A DNA stretch of 5,754 nt from Desulfobacterales bacterium (GCA_030594505.1 JAUVFC010000123.1:1-5754), one strand, 5' to 3'; positions 1-5,657 are shown, counted from the first letter of the stretch. Numbers and translations are program-made. Notes: generated by a model from the letters alone, not told the origin.

Positions 1-469
1 CAACAGAAACAAGGTGCATGCCAATGCTTGAACCACCAGAGGCCGGTTTGGTCAAAAGGGGCAAGCCGATCTCTTTGACTATCTCCTGGTACTCATATGG
101 CATGCCTCGTTCCAAGACTTTAAAAGGAGGGACTAAGAGTCCTGCATCTTTGTAGAGACGCTTGGCAACCGCCTTATCCATAGCAAGCGCGCTACCCAAA
201 ACACCTGAGCCCTGATACGGGATATTAATCATATCCAAAAAACCTTGTATGGTTCCATCTTCACCAAAAGGTCCATGGAGAATGATCAGGGCGATATCAA
301 TATCAGGAGCATCCACAACCAACCGATCAAGATCTGTTGCAGGATCATACCTCCGAATTTCATATTTTTTCTTGTCTAATGACTTAAAAACCTCATCCCC
401 GCTTTTAAGAGAGACATCGCGTTCAGGCGAAATACCACCGGAAAGAAGAGCGACCGTCAACTTTTTCAT
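1..469 (-). CDS. ddl: D-alanine--D-alanine ligase, N-terminal part (cut by window edge)
   Basis: This cytoplasmic ATP-grasp enzyme joins two D-alanines for the peptidoglycan precursor. The first 156 codons are present; the C-terminal half lies beyond position 1. Visible family landmarks are SGGISPERDVSLKSG at residues 10-24 (E16 matches the Glu that binds the first D-Ala in E. coli DdlB), LHGPFGEDGTIQG at 64-76 (H65 and the conserved GEDG), IPYQGSGVLGSALAMDK at 83-99, and KPASGGSSIGM at 141-151, the start of the ATP-grasp domain with its ATP-binding Lys. Two ATGs are adjacent (472-470 and 469-467). I chose the second because the Shine-Dalgarno site is only 2 nt from the first but 5 nt from the second. 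The gene is transcribed away from dnaA and has its own promoter. What is visible is intact. Identification is secure; whether it is the only Ddl in the genome cannot be told. Confidence 0.95.
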   Translation of the reverse strand, partial: MKKLTVALLSGGISPERDVSLKSGDEVFKSLDKKKYEIRRYDPATDLDRLVVDAPDIDIALIILHGPFGEDGTIQGFLDMINIPYQGSGVLGSALAMDKAVAKRLYKDAGLLVPPFKVLERGMPYEYQEIVKEIGLPLLTKPASGGSSIGMHLVSV

Positions 470-474
470 CATTA

Positions 475-481
475 CCACCTC
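475..481 (-). promoter_or_regulatory. Shine-Dalgarno site of ddl
   Basis: On the minus strand GAGGTGG reads just ahead of the double ATG. The gap is 2 nt to the first ATG and 5 nt to the second, which favours the second as the start. It is the only clear Shine-Dalgarno site among the four genes here. Confidence 0.6.
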
Positions 482-503
482 GTTCGAAATGTATTCTCTT
501 TAA

Positions 504-533
504 ATTATCCCCATCACTAATTATTTATGTCAA
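504..533 (-). promoter_or_regulatory. sigma70-type promoter of ddl
   Basis: On the minus strand there is a perfect -35 box TTGACA (533-528) and a near-perfect -10 box GATAAT (509-504), separated by 18 bases. Transcription would start near 497, giving a leader of about 25 bases with the Shine-Dalgarno site inside it. The -10 box overlaps a weak DnaA-box-like word (505-513), so DnaA control of ddl is conceivable but unsupported. Confidence 0.7.
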
Positions 534-594
534 AAACTATCCACTTTTTCAACCTCAAAAGGAATTGAAGAACTTGTACGCAAATAGGCCGCGC

Positions 595-616
595 AAAAAA
601 ATTGCCATTTTGGCAA
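595..616 (-). terminator. short intrinsic-terminator-like hairpin, minus strand
   Basis: On the minus strand TTGCCA and TGGCAA form a perfect 6-bp stem with a 3-nt loop (616-602), followed at once by seven T residues (601-595). This is the form of a rho-independent terminator, though the stem is short and only half G/C. It would stop minus-strand transcripts before they reach the ddl promoter. The plus strand has no T-run after the hairpin. Confidence 0.35.
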
Positions 617-690
617 CAAGATTTAATGTAAATCCATACGGTTACACATTTTCATCTTACGCTCATGTTTTTTTATGTAAAACCAAGAAA

Positions 691-720
691 ATAGAAGATA
701 TTAGAAGATATTAGAAGATA
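691..720. repeat. three tandem 10-base repeats (TTAGAAGATA)
   Basis: There are three head-to-tail copies of TTAGAAGATA; the first begins with A instead of T. The period is about one turn of the DNA helix, and the surrounding DNA is very AT-rich. Such repeats may be protein-binding sites or an unwinding element, or simply slippage products. No function can be assigned. Confidence 0.7.
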
Positions 721-875
721 AGAAAGAGCTAAACAATTTCCGCAAATAGGGACAACCCGTTCAAAATACATGAACAAATTACTCATTCAAAAAGGGCTGA
801 AAATTATAGACCTTACAGAAACTACAAAAATATTGCCTTTAACTTCAGAGGGTTATCCCTGCCAAAAAACCATTT

Positions 876-917
876 CACAAGGCATTAAAAAACAGCCTGC
901 TTTGTGGTTTGACAAAG
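876..917. other. two mutually exclusive small hairpins
   Basis: CACAAGGCA (876-884) pairs with TGCTTTGTG (898-906) in a 9-bp stem with one G-T wobble and a 13-base loop. CTTTGT (900-905) can instead pair with ACAAAG (912-917). The segment CTTTGT is shared, so only one can form. The arrangement resembles an attenuator, but there is no T-run and no leader gene, so it may be chance. Confidence 0.25.
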
Positions 918-960
918 GAACCGGAGCAAATTAAATATTCAGTATTCTTATTTGAAATTC

Positions 961-981
961 TCTGTATACTTCTGTATACAG
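961..981. repeat. tandem TCTGTATAC pair with CTGTATACAG palindrome
   Basis: TCTGTATACT is followed directly by TCTGTATACA, so a 9-base word recurs at a 10-base period. The second copy extends into the perfect palindrome CTGTATACAG (972-981). Two symmetric GTATAC sites on the same face of the helix could be an operator, but no regulator is known here. Confidence 0.4.
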
Positions 982-1030
982 CCTTACAGTACCAATAATC
1001 GTTGATGATTTTAATGTTATTACACATAAT

Positions 1031-1223
1031 TTGATGGTTCCGTAAAAAGTCCATTTTGTTCACTTCATGAGCATTTTTGGCGCACTGGAGATGTTCAGCT
1101 GAAATGCTAAAACTCGGGCTAACGCCCTCAAACAGTTAGCATTTTTTAACGCTGAACAACTCAAGTGCTTTTTTCCCAAAATGCTCAAAGTCGTTCACAA
1201 AAGACTTTTTACGAAACCATCAA
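1031..1223. mobile_element. 193-base imperfect palindrome, MITE-like element without transposase
   Basis: The terminal inverted repeats are 1031-1051 (starting TTGATGGTTCCG) and 1203-1223 (ending CGAAACCATCAA), matching at 20 of 21 positions. Pairing continues inwards in nested blocks: GAGCATTTTTGG (1069-1080) with CCCAAAATGCTC (1175-1186), GTTCAGC (1093-1099) with GCTGAAC (1151-1157), ATGCTAA (1104-1110) with TTAGCAT (1136-1142), and finally GGGC-TAAC-GCCC (1116-1127). The whole unit could fold into one long hairpin. It contains no open frame of interest and I see no convincing target-site duplication. From memory, ends like GACTTTTTACGAAACCATC recur between genes in Desulfobacterota; this was not searched. 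It ends 64 bases before the dnaA start, so it shapes that upstream region. Confidence 0.7.
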
Positions 1224-1240
1224 TATTCAGTTCCAATTTT

Positions 1241-1246
1241 TACAAT
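1241..1246 (+). promoter_or_regulatory. possible -10 box for dnaA
   Basis: TACAAT differs from TATAAT at one base and lies 41 bases before the dnaA ATG, just outside the palindromic element. The position where a -35 box should be, inside the end of the element, has no good match. The promoter is therefore tentative or needs an activator. Confidence 0.25.
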
Positions 1247-1287
1247 AAGTCAACAACAACTTGAAACTCAAACAAGAATCTGTTTCT

Positions 1288-2631
1288 ATGCAGTCTACAT
1301 GGAATAAGATAAAAACGTCCATACATCAGAAGGTTCCACACAGTACCTATCTGCTGTGGATTGATCCGCTCACACTGTCTGAAAAAAGTGAGAATGACCT
1401 CGTAATTACATGTCCTGATTCTTTCTCCCAAAAATGGATTATTGGGAACTATATAGGAATCATACGACAAGAGGCTGAAAAAATATTGGGCAAGGGGACT
1501 CGGATCAATATAAAAATAAAGGATTCACTTAATATTGAGAAGTCTCCCCCTGCAAGCGACCCGCAGCTTCTCCTCCCGAATATCTCGTCTCCGAGGCAAA
1601 GATGCTCTCGACCCTTACGCCCCGACCTTACCTTTGACCGATTTGTAGTAGGAATGTCTAATGATTTCGCTTACACAGCCTCAGTTACATTGGCAAGCGA
1701 AAGAGATTGTTATCATAATCCCCTGTTTTTGTTAGCTGACACCGGCCTGGGCAAAAGTCACCTTTCCCACGCGATAGGGAACCAGATATTACAAGAAACC
1801 CCTGAAGCCCGTATCTGTTATGTTACGGCAGAGAATTTTACCAATGAAATGATCGCCTCTCTTAAGAACGGCAGTATCGAACAGTTCAAAAAAAAATACC
1901 GTAACCAATGCGATCTCCTTCTCCTGGAGGATATTCAGTTTCTGAGCGGAAAAGAAAAGATACAAGATGAGCTGGCCTTTACTCTCGACGCCCTTCTCAA
2001 TACCAATAAAAAACTCATCTTCACAAGCAGTTATCCATTAGATGAAATTCCGAAGATGAACGCGAATCTCAAATCTCGTCTTACCTCCGGTATTATTTCT
2101 TCCATAAGCCCGCCCGATCATGAAACCCGCGTCCGGATCATTACCAAAAAGTTGGAGATTGAATCTACCTTTTTGCCGGAAGATGTTATCCTTTTTCTCG
2201 CCAATGAATTGACCGGTGATATACGTCAAATACAAAGCGGGATCATCGGAATCCTGGCCAAATCTTCTCTCCTAAATCTTCCGATTGATCTCCCTTTGGC
2301 CAGAACCATTGTAGGAAACATTTCCAAAAAACAACGTCAGATTACCATGCAGGAGATCCAAAAACTGGTCTGCAAGTGTTACAAAGTCTCGCTTGACGAC
2401 CTTATTTCGCGTTCCCGCAAGCGATCTATTGCAAGGCCGCGACAAATTGCCATGTATCTATCCAGAAAGTACACAAATCTCTCTCTTCAGGCCATAGGCA
2501 GGGCATTCAACCGCTACCACGCCACAACCCTTCATGCAATTGAAACCGTTGAAGGCCTTTTAAGGAAAAAAAGCTCCGATTGTAGACAAATTCAATTTCT
2601 ATCCGAACGGTTGGAAAAAGACATTTCTTAA
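1288..2631 (+). CDS. dnaA: chromosomal replication initiator protein DnaA (variant)
   Basis: The product is an AAA+ ATPase that binds and opens the replication origin. The 447-residue length is normal for DnaA, and all four domains are present: domain I (about 1-75), a short linker (to about 110), AAA+ domain III from PDLTFDRFVVG (112), and DNA-binding domain IV. Visible motifs are Walker A ADTGLGKS (150-157), Walker B LLLLEDIQF (E214, D215), sensor 1 FTSS (about 245-248), the arginine finger in LKSRL (R264), sensor 2 R313, ARPRQ (382-386) and the recognition segment NRYHATTLHA (408-417). Walker A has Ala for the usual first Gly. The recognition segment has Tyr and Ala where E. coli has D433 and T435. 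I chose ATG 1288 over the in-frame TTG at 1261 because MQSTWNKI aligns with normal DnaA starts; neither has a good Shine-Dalgarno site. dnaN does not follow. It may be the sole DnaA or a second paralogue. Confidence 0.93.
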   Translation: MQSTWNKIKTSIHQKVPHSTYLLWIDPLTLSEKSENDLVITCPDSFSQKWIIGNYIGIIRQEAEKILGKGTRINIKIKDSLNIEKSPPASDPQLLLPNISSPRQRCSRPLRPDLTFDRFVVGMSNDFAYTASVTLASERDCYHNPLFLLADTGLGKSHLSHAIGNQILQETPEARICYVTAENFTNEMIASLKNGSIEQFKKKYRNQCDLLLLEDIQFLSGKEKIQDELAFTLDALLNTNKKLIFTSSYPLDEIPKMNANLKSRLTSGIISSISPPDHETRVRIITKKLEIESTFLPEDVILFLANELTGDIRQIQSGIIGILAKSSLLNLPIDLPLARTIVGNISKKQRQITMQEIQKLVCKCYKVSLDDLISRSRKRSIARPRQIAMYLSRKYTNLSLQAIGRAFNRYHATTLHAIETVEGLLRKKSSDCRQIQFLSERLEKDIS

Positions 2632-2690
2632 CTCCCTTCTTTAGTCTACTCTTTTCAGTTTTCAAATCCTCAGCTCTATGCTAATGAGTG

Positions 2691-2818
2691 TTCATCCAGA
2701 GATGGCATCTTTTGTCCCGATACTGCGTTCTCCGTCCCGCCCACTGGCGGGACTACGCCTCCGGTAGAAACCTTTGTGCGGCCTTGTCTCGGAACAAAAT
2801 CTACCATTGCTGGATGAA
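2691..2818. mobile_element. 128-base palindromic intergenic element, MITE/REP-like
   Basis: The ends 2691-2723 (starting TTCATCCAGAGATGG) and 2786-2818 (ending CCATTGCTGGATGAA) are inverted copies matching at 26 of 33 positions; the outer nine bases are identical. The centre holds a perfect 8-bp hairpin, GTCCCGCC (2734-2741) and GGCGGGAC (2746-2753), with loop CACT. There is no transposase and no obvious target-site duplication. Its sequence is unrelated to the 1031-1223 element. It lies between dnaA and glcD and no T-run follows the hairpin, so it is not a standard terminator. Confidence 0.6.
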
Positions 2819-2834
2819 TAATAAATTTAAATGT

Positions 2835-2868
2835 GGGTGCGACAGGCCAAAGTTTGCCCGTCGCGCCC
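2835..2868. repeat. REP-like hairpin in the glcD upstream region
   Basis: GGGTGCGAC (2835-2843) pairs with GTCGCGCCC (2860-2868), a 9-bp GC-rich stem with one G-T wobble. GGC (2845-2847) with GCC (2856-2858) and AAA (2849-2851) with TTT (2853-2855) extend it, with one mismatch and one bulge. It ends 18 bases before the glcD ATG, so in mRNA it would sit beside the ribosome entry region. Its form, GC-rich arms around a short centre, is that of dispersed REP-type palindromes. Confidence 0.5.
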
Positions 2869-2886
2869 CTGGAAACATACTTTGTG

Positions 2887-4263
2887 ATGAAAAAATCAAT
2901 TCTAAAAAAACTTAGGTCCATCGTTGGACGAAAACATTGCACGGATTCTGAAACCGATCTAATCTGTTATTCCTATGACGCTACTAACTTAAGATACATG
3001 CCTGATGCAGTTGTTTTCCCTGAGACGATGGAAGAAGTAGCCGCCATCATGCGTCTTGCAAACGAAGAGCGTTTCCCCGTGATCCCCCGGGGAGCAGGCA
3101 CCGGCATGACCGGCGGAGCCCTGGCAATAAAGGGGGGGGTGGTAATGGGAATGACGCGAATGAATAAAATAGTTCGCGTCGACGAAGAAAACATGATCGC
3201 GGAAGCAGAACCGGGCGTTATCACGGGAGACTTTCAAAAAGCGGTGGAATCAAAAGGGTTCTTTTACCCACCCGATCCTTCCAGCGCCGCATATTCGACC
3301 ATTGGCGGAAATGTAGCTGAATGCGCGGGGGGAGCTCTGGCGGTAAAATACGGAGTTACTAAAGATTACGTCTTAGGGTTGTCCGTCGTACTCCCTACAG
3401 GAGATCGCATACACACAGGTGTTGAAACGACCAAGGGTGTAGCCGGTTATGACATGACACGGCTTATGGTTGGCTCGGAAGGGACATTGGGAATTATTAC
3501 AAAGATTGTCCTCCGCCTTCTTCCTCTGCCCGAAACGGTATGCACTATGACGGCGGTCTTTGATCATATCGAGGACGCCGCTCGAACTGTTTCCGTCATT
3601 ATACGCTCCGGGATTATACCAAGGACTTTGGAATACATGGACCGGTCTGCCATTCAATGCGCAGAGTCGTATCTTAATATAGGCCTTCCCACTGACATTG
3701 GAGCAATCCTTCTTATTGAAACAGACGGGCCCAGGGAGATGGCCGAGACGGAGATTTCAAAACTATGCACTTTGTGTCTGTCACATGGGGCCCGCTCGGT
3801 TCAAAAGGCCAAGACCCCAAAAGAGGCACACGATCTGTGGAAGGCAAGGAAGGCCATCTCCCCGGCCCTTTTTAAACTGAATCCCGACAAAATCAACGAA
3901 GATATCGTGGTTCCGAGAAGCAAGATTCCGGATCTCGTAAAAAAGATCGACACACTGCGTAATGAAACCGGCCTTACTATGGTAAGTTTTGGACATGCAG
4001 GCGATGGAAATATTCATTTTAATATTATGCTCGACAAGAGCAGGAAATCAGACCTTGAAAAGGCCAATGCCGCCGTAGAAGCGCTCTTTAAATATACTGT
4101 TGAATTGGGGGGGACTATTTCAGGGGAACACGGGATAGGCATCACCAAGCTCCCCTTTCTCCGCCTTGAGATGTCAGAAGCTGAGATAGACCTAATGCGG
4201 AGGATCAAAAAGGCCTTTGATCCAAACAATATTTTGAACCCCGGAAAAATATTTCCGGGATAG
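2887..4263 (+). CDS. glcD: GlcD-type FAD-linked D-2-hydroxyacid oxidase/dehydrogenase subunit
   Basis: This FAD flavoprotein (458 residues) belongs to the glycolate oxidase GlcD / D-lactate dehydrogenase family and should oxidise a D-2-hydroxy acid to the 2-keto acid. The N-terminal FAD-binding domain shows PDAVVFP (39-45), RGAGTGMTGG (68-77), PPDPSS (128-133) and GGNVAECAGG (140-149). The C-terminal FAD-oxidase domain shows NEDIVVPRSKIP (337-348), GHAGDGNIHFN (369-379, with the conserved metal/substrate histidines) and GEHGIG (413-418). The length is typical. I chose ATG 2887 because MKKSILKKL resembles family starts. A GTG directly before it (2884) is better spaced from a weak GGA, and a GTG at 2833 would translate through the repeat hairpin. 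It forms an operon with the Fe-S subunit 12 bases downstream; no GlcE is present. Glycolate and D-lactate cannot be told apart from sequence. G-runs of 8, 6 and 7 bases occur in the gene. Confidence 0.9.
   Translation: MKKSILKKLRSIVGRKHCTDSETDLICYSYDATNLRYMPDAVVFPETMEEVAAIMRLANEERFPVIPRGAGTGMTGGALAIKGGVVMGMTRMNKIVRVDEENMIAEAEPGVITGDFQKAVESKGFFYPPDPSSAAYSTIGGNVAECAGGALAVKYGVTKDYVLGLSVVLPTGDRIHTGVETTKGVAGYDMTRLMVGSEGTLGIITKIVLRLLPLPETVCTMTAVFDHIEDAARTVSVIIRSGIIPRTLEYMDRSAIQCAESYLNIGLPTDIGAILLIETDGPREMAETEISKLCTLCLSHGARSVQKAKTPKEAHDLWKARKAISPALFKLNPDKINEDIVVPRSKIPDLVKKIDTLRNETGLTMVSFGHAGDGNIHFNIMLDKSRKSDLEKANAAVEALFKYTVELGGTISGEHGIGITKLPFLRLEMSEAEIDLMRRIKKAFDPNNILNPGKIFPG
3132..3139 (+). repeat. 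G8 homopolymer inside glcD
   Basis: Eight consecutive G residues encode part of Lys-Gly-Gly-Val. Runs of this length are prone to slippage, and a one-base change here would truncate GlcD early. The frame is open in this sequence. Shorter runs occur at 3327-3332 (G6) and 4107-4113 (G7). Confidence 0.6.
4240..4259 (+). promoter_or_regulatory. perfect hairpin at the glcD-glcF junction
   Basis: CCCGGAAA (4240-4247) and TTTCCGGG (4252-4259) form a perfect 8-bp stem with loop AATA. It lies within the last glcD codons (Pro-Gly-Lys-Ile-Phe-Pro-Gly), directly before the stop codon and 16 bases before the glcF ATG. It has no T-run, so it is not a normal terminator. It could affect mRNA stability or coupled translation of glcF. 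Confidence 0.5.
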
Positions 4264-4275
4264 TCCATCAACAAC

Positions 4276-5559
4276 ATGCTTGATTATAAAAAAGCGCTCA
4301 AACAATGCATAAAATGCGGGGCCTGCATGAGTGTGTGTCCTGTCTATCAGACTACCCGTATGGAGACGGATGTGGCGCGTGGAAAATTGGCCGTCTTGCA
4401 GGAAGTAGCATCCGGAAGAATGAGTCTATCTTCAGGCGTATCAGAGACCCTCTCGCGTTGCCTTTCATGCGGGGCCTGCGCTGAAGTCTGTGCCAACAAT
4501 GTGCAATCCGATACATTGATCCGATACGGACGACAACAAAACTTCTTAAAACATAAACCGGCCCTGTCTCAAAGTCTCCTTAAAACCATAACACCGGAAG
4601 ACATGAGCCGAAATGTGCTGATAAAGGGAGGCGCCCTCCTTGAAAAACTACTCTGCAAGCAAATCCCTGAATCGAGCGGCCTTCGCCTGAGATTCCCTCT
4701 TTCATTTTTTACGCAACGGTCTATCATCCCTCAGGTTTCTATCTCTCCCTTTCTTGAAGGTTATCTCCCAGACGAAAAGAGTGCTAGCGGAAAAATACGG
4801 GTTGGTTTTTTTGTCGGATGCGGCACCAATTATCTCTTTCCCGAAACAGGACGTGCCCTGCTCGATATTCTAAAAGAAGTAAGCATAGTGCCGTTTATCC
4901 CTGAACAACAGGGATGTTGCGGTGTCATGGCTTACATGTCTGGAGATCAGCAGAGAGCGGTTGCTCTGGCAAAGCGCACCATCGACTTATTTTCCGACCA
5001 CGATCTTGACTATATTATAACTACCTGCGCCGGCTGCGGCGCCCAGCTCAAAGCCCTTCCGGAACTTTTCGAGACGGAGTCGGAGCGCCGACAGGCGGAA
5101 AGGTTCTCTGAAAAAGTCATGGATGTAACCTCCTTTTTAATCGATGTGGTTGGATATGAAAAATTAGCTCAAAGCAATGAAGGACGTTCTCCCCGGCAGC
5201 AGGTATCGAAAGATTCTCCTGTTCGCGTGGTATATCATGATCCATGTCATCTTCGAATTAAACAAAAGGTTATGGAAGCCCCGAGACGATTTTTACGCAT
5301 TATCCCTGGTGTTGAACTGGTTGACCTTCCCACACATTGCTGCGGTCATGGTGGCGCATTTAACCTTTCCAACTATTCCCTTTCCATGCAAATCCTTGAC
5401 CGCAGAATGTCTGAAATAGAACAGGCACAGCCGGACAAGATCGTAACAGGGTGCACCGGATGCCTCCTGCAGTTTCAAGAAGGGATACAGCGGATCAAAA
5501 CAGAAAAAAGAATAGACGTCTTACATCCACTGGTCTTGTGGAAACAACAGTGTTTGTAG
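4276..5559 (+). CDS. glcF: GlcF-type iron-sulfur subunit (two 4Fe-4S motifs plus two CCG domains)
   Basis: This 427-residue electron-transfer partner of GlcD belongs to the GlcF / heterodisulfide-reductase-D-like family. The N-terminus carries two 4Fe-4S motifs, CIKCGACMSVCP (C11, C14, C17, C21) and CLSCGACAEVC (C62, C65, C68, C72). Two cysteine-rich CCG domains follow: C182, C214-C215-G and C251xxC254, then C324, C355-C356-G and C393xxC396. All expected cysteines are present, so the protein looks functional. I see no transmembrane segment; it probably sits on the inner face of the membrane and passes electrons from GlcD flavin towards the quinone pool (family knowledge, not visible here). 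The start at 4276 is the only one that keeps the first cluster motif; no Shine-Dalgarno site precedes it, so re-initiation after glcD is likely. The second motif is followed by Ala where Pro is common. Confidence 0.9.
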   Translation: MLDYKKALKQCIKCGACMSVCPVYQTTRMETDVARGKLAVLQEVASGRMSLSSGVSETLSRCLSCGACAEVCANNVQSDTLIRYGRQQNFLKHKPALSQSLLKTITPEDMSRNVLIKGGALLEKLLCKQIPESSGLRLRFPLSFFTQRSIIPQVSISPFLEGYLPDEKSASGKIRVGFFVGCGTNYLFPETGRALLDILKEVSIVPFIPEQQGCCGVMAYMSGDQQRAVALAKRTIDLFSDHDLDYIITTCAGCGAQLKALPELFETESERRQAERFSEKVMDVTSFLIDVVGYEKLAQSNEGRSPRQQVSKDSPVRVVYHDPCHLRIKQKVMEAPRRFLRIIPGVELVDLPTHCCGHGGAFNLSNYSLSMQILDRRMSEIEQAQPDKIVTGCTGCLLQFQEGIQRIKTEKRIDVLHPLVLWKQQCL

Positions 5560-5570
5560 TTATTGCTTTT

Positions 5571-5600
5571 TTGTTTTTTTCTGGTAAAATTTCTTATAAT
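5571..5600 (+). promoter_or_regulatory. possible promoter for a gene beyond the window
   Basis: A perfect TATAAT (5595-5600) lies 18 bases after TTGTTT (5571-5576), which matches three of six bases of the -35 consensus. It follows glcF and points to the right. The T-rich tract 5565-5580 may also help end the glcF transcript, but I see no strong hairpin before it. Confidence 0.35.
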
Positions 5601-5657
5601 AGAATAACATGCCAAGAAATGTAATATTTATGCTATCAGATTTTGCATCCATAATTC

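Larger units (their letters stand above)
505..1030. other. AT-rich ddl-dnaA intergenic gap; possible but unproven origin region
   Basis: This stretch has no credible gene on either strand. It is AT-rich: block 661-720 has 14 G/C in 60 bases, and four other blocks I counted have 18-21. On the plus strand TTATCCCCA (505-513) differs at one position from the DnaA box TTATCCACA, and CTATCCACT (537-545) differs at two. A 10-base triple repeat lies at 691-720, and small hairpins lie at 602-616 and 876-917. AT-rich DNA, box-like words and an adjacent dnaA fit an origin. However, there is no cluster of good boxes, and dnaN is absent. Confidence 0.25.

Noticed and set aside
249..503. Open frame of 84 codons on the plus strand
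   Set aside because: It lies almost wholly opposite the clear ddl gene and has no recognisable family features.
691..720. CRISPR array
   Set aside because: The three 10-base units are contiguous, with no spacers and no repeat of CRISPR length.
579..750. Direct repeat CGCAAATAGG at 579-588 and 741-750
   Set aside because: A 10-base repeat within about 800 bases is expected by chance in roughly a quarter of such regions, and the flanks do not match.
875..1063. Open frame of 62 codons on the minus strand
   Set aside because: Its first codons come from the end of the palindromic element, it has no ribosome-binding site, and the DNA is AT-rich non-coding in character.
1261..1287. In-frame TTG start for dnaA, adding nine residues
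   Set aside because: No Shine-Dalgarno site, a rare start codon, and normal DnaA proteins begin near the later ATG.
1355..1363. DnaA-box-like word TGTGGATTG inside dnaA
   Set aside because: It has two mismatches to the box and lies in conserved coding sequence (Leu-Trp-Ile-Asp), so codon constraint explains it.
2734..2753. Terminator of dnaA
   Set aside because: The hairpin is strong, but no T-run follows and it lies over 100 bases after the stop codon inside a palindromic element.
2833..2886. In-frame GTG start for glcD, adding eighteen residues
   Set aside because: The extension would be encoded by the repeat hairpin and does not resemble GlcD family N-termini.
2676..2942. Open frames of 88 codons (minus) and 75 codons (plus, 2688-2915) across the dnaA-glcD gap
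   Set aside because: They translate the palindromic element and the REP-like hairpin. Peptides such as GGVVPPVGGT look repeat-derived, so I treat them as spurious.
5293..5478. Open frames opposite or overlapping glcF and glcD
   Set aside because: They are shadows of the strongly supported genes and show no family motifs.
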